From assembly GCA_020024675.1 (NCBI GenBank), contig JAHHTM010000029.1:1-9821 (forward strand): a stretch of DNA of 9,821 bases, read 5' to 3'. The stretch is from Muricomes sp. GTDB taxonomy: Bacteria; Bacillota; Clostridia; Lachnospirales; Lachnospiraceae. The stretch's first letter is position 1, and every line of letters begins with the position of its first letter. The notes under the pieces were generated by a model. That model saw only the letters and a program-made list of their open reading frames with translations, did no database searches and was not told the origin of the DNA. Position numbers and translations under genes: made by a program. This document shows, piece by piece, positions 6,964-9,821 of the stretch.

Positions 6964-6969
6964 CTCCTC
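6964..6969 (-). promoter_or_regulatory. Ribosome binding site of the methyltransferase with long spacing
   Basis: GAGGAG on the minus strand lies 13 bp from the ATG, longer than the usual 6-9 bp. An in-frame TAG followed by ATT directly precedes the ATG. The start is therefore this ATG or, less likely, the ATT codon 10 bp from the site. Confidence 0.6.
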
Positions 6970-7009
6970 TATTTTTCAAATAACGTGGTTTTTTCTCCAC
7001 CCTTGTATT

Positions 7010-7038
7010 ATTGTAATGCAAAACAGATTCCCATGCAA
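7010..7038 (-). promoter_or_regulatory. Probable promoter of the methyltransferase/C39-like operon
   Basis: On the minus strand TACAAT (7010-7015, one mismatch to the -10 consensus) is 17 bp from TTGCAT (7033-7038, a weak -35). It lies just beyond the kinase terminator and gives a leader of about 50 nt. No other element was seen in this 151-bp gap. Consensus match only. Confidence 0.5.
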
Positions 7039-7050
7039 GATTCAAAGGTC

Positions 7051-7104
7051 TAAAGAATAAAAGCGGACAGCCTCTTTTTAGATACTGTCCACTTTTATTC
7101 TTTA
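7051..7104 (-). terminator. Intrinsic terminator overlapping the kinase stop codon
   Basis: The hairpin core GGACAG/CTGTCC (7065-7070 with 7085-7090) is extended, after one mismatch, by 13 AT-rich pairs (7051-7063 with 7092-7104). On the minus strand the core is followed by CTTTTATTCTTTA, giving the T-rich tract. The outermost three bases at 7102-7104 are the TAA stop of the histidine kinase gene. It separates the two-component operon from the methyltransferase operon. Confidence 0.85.
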
Positions 7105-9702
7105 TTTTACTCTTGGAAATTCTAGCATCACTTTAAATAAATCTCCATCCAGATACAAGTTAAACACGCCTCCCTGCATTTTTGTCAGACTTTTCGCAAT
7201 AGAAAGACCAAGTCCACTTCCTTCGGACCCTCTTGAAATATCCCCTCTGATAAATCGTTCTGTTAATTCATCTGCTGTAAAGTTAAGCTGCTGCCTTGAA
7301 ATGTTTTTTAATGAAAAAATCACTTTTTCTTCCTTTACTTGTAATTCTGAATAAACCCTTGTTCCAGGCATAGCATATTTTAGTGCGTTGGTATAAATAT
7401 TTTCAAGAATTCTCCACATTCTACGTCCATCTACATGGATAACAACTGATTCTTCCGGCAGATTTTGTACGATTAACAGATTATTCTCTTCAAACTTTTC
7501 TAAAAGTTCTCCTTCTGTCTGATTTATCATCTCAACAAAATTTACATCCATATATTCTAATGTAATATTACCACTTGATACTTTTGAGGCCTCAACCACA
7601 TCTTCTGTAAGTGTTTTAAGTCTCATTGCTTTCTCACTTAAAATGTCCAGATAACCTAAAACTTTTGGATCTTCAAAATTTTCTCTCTTTAATAAATCTA
7701 CATAATTAATAATTGATGTAAGCGGTGTCTTAATATCGTGAGATACATTTGTTATAAGATCTGTTTTAAGTCGTTCACTTTTCATAGCACTATCTACTGC
7801 TTTATGAAGACCTTTTCCTATATCATTCACTTCTTCTGCCAGCTCTTTATTTTCACCTTTTAATTGACCTGTAGGAATCTGGTATTCCATATTTCCTTTT
7901 GCCAACTCTTCTACACCTGCTCTGATCTTTTTCTTAGCAATTGCATCTCTAAACACTACATACGCTGACATCATATCTAATATGATCATGATAAATAAAA
8001 CAACAATTGAAGCAAAATTTCCTAATGTAATGAACAACCATGCAATCCAGTGAAATGCGAGAAAACCTGTTAATAAAAGTACTGCCTTTGCAATTTCCGA
8101 CTTTCCTCTCCAAAACACCTTAAAGCCATGATTCAAACTATGAATAATACTATTTTTCCATAAAATTCCTGCTTTTTTTCTTCTAACAATGCTTAAATAT
8201 ATAATCAAAAAACAGATCATGGTAAATACTGTCAGTATACCAATTAATGCATAATCCCTTGGATTATAGTATAAATAAATTTTCGTTTGCTGTACATTCA
8301 CGATATCTTCATATTCTAACTGGTTTCTTCCTACAGCCATAGGAAACTGACTGCCAAATACACTTAATGCAAAAACAAATGGGATATACCAGAATAAAAC
8401 TATCAATAATACTGAAATCTCCGTCTTCCAATGATCAAATGTTGTCAGTATAATCTCTCCCTCTTTATTCTTCTCTCCTGTAATAACTGCAAGCCATACC
8501 AGATTCACTAACAATAACGAAACACTTAATGCAATCGACAGAATTGTTCGTTTCAGATGTGGATTGTAATAATTATATTCTTGTTTATACATATAGAAAA
8601 TATCCTGAATTTTATATTCTGTATTTACAGACGCCGCAAAAAGATAATCAGACTTGTTCCCTTTATAATATGAACGTATTGTATTTCTCCATTGTTGTTT
8701 GGAAATGTTCATATTCGTATCAAAATCCAGCAACTTATCTTTTACAATAATGTATTTCCTATTTTCTGACTTCAACTTAGCGAGACTTGTATTTACATCT
8801 TCAAACCGTTTGAAAGCTCCATTATTTGTGTATACAAGTTTCTTATTCTTGTCCACGAGCATATAGGTAAAATTTGTATTTCCTTCTTCCCACATATCAT
8901 CAGAATATCTATAGGATTCCAGGTCTCCATTTAGTTCCTCTACCATCTGCTGTAAAGCATCGTAAATTTCTGTAAGCTTTCCATTTAATTCTGGTGTATT
9001 GTTTACTACTTCTACAATATTTTCTGCTCCAACAGGTTTATATTTTTCTGTTATAGTATATGGAAATCTCCAAAAACTTTCATAAAGAACTTTTCCTGTT
9101 TCATCCGCAAGCATAATCCCATCATCTGATGTAGTTGGTATATGTTCCTCTACAGTATCAAGGAATGTATCTACTGTCATATTTGTATTTTCTAACCTGA
9201 GTTTTCCTGAACTAAGTTGTTCTTTAAAATCCTTCAGATAGTAATAATAATATGTATTATCCAGTTTCTGGCATACAACTATTGTATCATCTCTTATATC
9301 CGTATCTGGATAAATATCTTCCCATCCATCAAGTTGTTCAACTGTATATGCCAAACCATTTTTATTTTCTCCTGATATTTTTCCACTTTCTGCGTATTCC
9401 ATAACATCTACGATCTTATGCGCATTATATCTTCCTTCGGTTTCAAAATTAATTTTAGATCGAACACTGGACATAGCACTACGGCTTGCATAAGAAAACA
9501 AATCTTCAAAAGCAGCGGACTCTTCATAAGGTTTCTCAATTTCATTCCAAGAAGTAGAATCGCATATCTCCTGAGGACATCTGTGTATAAACAAAACATC
9601 AAAACTGATACTCAGCGCCAAAATATTCGCTGTCAAGATCAGGATCCACCTCATAGCTTTGCTTTTATACCAGCTTTTTTGAATATTTTTTTTATCTGTC
9701 AT
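7102..9702 (-). CDS. Polytopic two-component sensor histidine kinase
   Basis: This 866-residue membrane kinase is predicted to sense an external signal and phosphorylate the response regulator encoded just upstream. A first membrane helix (about 17-36) is followed by a roughly 350-residue extracytoplasmic domain (37-384) with no motif I recognise. Five more helices follow (about 385-407, 429-449, 483-505, 538-558, 563-585), which puts the C-terminus in the cytoplasm. Next come a HAMP-like linker (about 586-640), a HisKA domain with phospho-acceptor H655 (NVSHDIKTP), and an HATPase with N-box N768/N772 (LENIYTNALKY) and G2 box GSGLGL (828-833). The usual G1 Asp-x-Gly appears as NIS (800-802). 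It is far longer than a standard VanS-type kinase because of the sensor region. The ATG lies 26 bp after the regulator stop, with only a weak GGAAG ribosome site. The ligand is unknown. Confidence 0.92.
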   Translation of the reverse strand: MTDKKNIQKSWYKSKAMRWILILTANILALSISFDVLFIHRCPQEICDSTSWNEIEKPYEESAAFEDLFSYASRSAMSSVRSKINFETEGRYNAHKIVDVMEYAESGKISGENKNGLAYTVEQLDGWEDIYPDTDIRDDTIVVCQKLDNTYYYYYLKDFKEQLSSGKLRLENTNMTVDTFLDTVEEHIPTTSDDGIMLADETGKVLYESFWRFPYTITEKYKPVGAENIVEVVNNTPELNGKLTEIYDALQQMVEELNGDLESYRYSDDMWEEGNTNFTYMLVDKNKKLVYTNNGAFKRFEDVNTSLAKLKSENRKYIIVKDKLLDFDTNMNISKQQWRNTIRSYYKGNKSDYLFAASVNTEYKIQDIFYMYKQEYNYYNPHLKRTILSIALSVSLLLVNLVWLAVITGEKNKEGEIILTTFDHWKTEISVLLIVLFWYIPFVFALSVFGSQFPMAVGRNQLEYEDIVNVQQTKIYLYYNPRDYALIGILTVFTMICFLIIYLSIVRRKKAGILWKNSIIHSLNHGFKVFWRGKSEIAKAVLLLTGFLAFHWIAWLFITLGNFASIVVLFIMIILDMMSAYVVFRDAIAKKKIRAGVEELAKGNMEYQIPTGQLKGENKELAEEVNDIGKGLHKAVDSAMKSERLKTDLITNVSHDIKTPLTSIINYVDLLKRENFEDPKVLGYLDILSEKAMRLKTLTEDVVEASKVSSGNITLEYMDVNFVEMINQTEGELLEKFEENNLLIVQNLPEESVVIHVDGRRMWRILENIYTNALKYAMPGTRVYSELQVKEEKVIFSLKNISRQQLNFTADELTERFIRGDISRGSEGSGLGLSIAKSLTKMQGGVFNLYLDGDLFKVMLEFPRVK

Positions 9703-9728
9703 GTTATTTTTCTTCTTCCATTCCCCTT

Positions 9729-9821
9729 CTATTGTTTTTCTATCTTATATCCAACACCCCAAACCACTTTTAGATATCTAGGTTCTCTAGGATTAATCTC
9801 AATTTTTTCTCTGATATGACG
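9729..9821 (-). CDS. C-terminal end of an OmpR/PhoB-family response regulator (partial)
   Basis: The last 30 codons and TAG stop (9729-9731) of a gene running in from beyond the right edge are visible. The peptide begins RHIREKIEINPREPRYLKVV and ends WGVGYKIEKQ. This is the end of the winged-helix DNA-binding domain: the tail of the recognition helix, then the wing with the family hallmark VWGVGYK. The receiver domain and start lie outside the window. The 26-bp gap and shared strand with the kinase gene indicate a regulator-kinase operon, in the usual order. Its target promoters cannot be told from this window. Confidence 0.88.
   Translation of the reverse strand, partial: RHIREKIEINPREPRYLKVVWGVGYKIEKQ

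Noticed and set aside
9703..9717. Possible five-codon leader peptide (MEEEK) just before the kinase start, beginning near 9718
   Set aside because: The only G-rich site before it is too close to the ATG, and so short a frame in purine-rich spacer DNA is expected by chance.
9418..9819. Plus-strand open frame running across the kinase start and regulator end
   Set aside because: It overlaps two well-supported minus-strand genes and shows low-complexity antisense composition.

Overview
The window looks like an ordinary chromosomal stretch from a low-GC Gram-positive anaerobe, most likely a clostridial species of the Lachnospiraceae type. This is inferred from the AT-rich bases, A/T-ending codons, strong AAGGAG-type ribosome binding sites, compact simple terminators, a QueT importer behind a structured leader, and a large VanS-like two-component kinase. 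No rRNA, tRNA, CRISPR array, insertion sequence or phage gene is visible.

Layout from left to right. Bases 11-1054 (minus) encode an SbcD/YhaO-type metallophosphoesterase. Bases 1164-2555 (minus) encode asparaginyl-tRNA synthetase (asnS). A hairpin terminator lies between the two. Bases 2556-2811 form a divergent control region holding the asnS promoter, an inverted repeat, the queT promoter and a roughly 100-nt structured leader that is probably a preQ1 riboswitch. queT (2812-3312) is the only plus-strand gene. It ends at a hairpin shared with the convergent gene on its right. Bases 6950-3366 (minus) form a two-gene operon: a class I SAM methyltransferase, then after 3 bp a membrane-anchored 810-residue protein with a propeller-like middle and a C39-peptidase-like C-terminus that seems to lack the catalytic cysteine. 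Bases 9702-7102 (minus) encode an 866-residue polytopic sensor histidine kinase. The last 93 bases hold the C-terminus of its upstream OmpR/PhoB-type response regulator, cut by the window edge.

How they fit together: most of the genes are housekeeping (DNA end processing, tRNA charging, queuosine-precursor salvage for tRNA modification). asnS and queT share a divergent promoter region and both concern tRNA, but the leader of asnS is too short for a T-box. The regulator-kinase pair senses something outside the cell. The methyltransferase and membrane-protein operon has its own likely promoter and is separated from the kinase by a terminator, so it is probably not part of the two-component operon. 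The parts least explained by known biology are the methyltransferase/pseudo-C39 pair, the kinase's large extracytoplasmic domain, and the exact class and switching mechanism of the queT leader.
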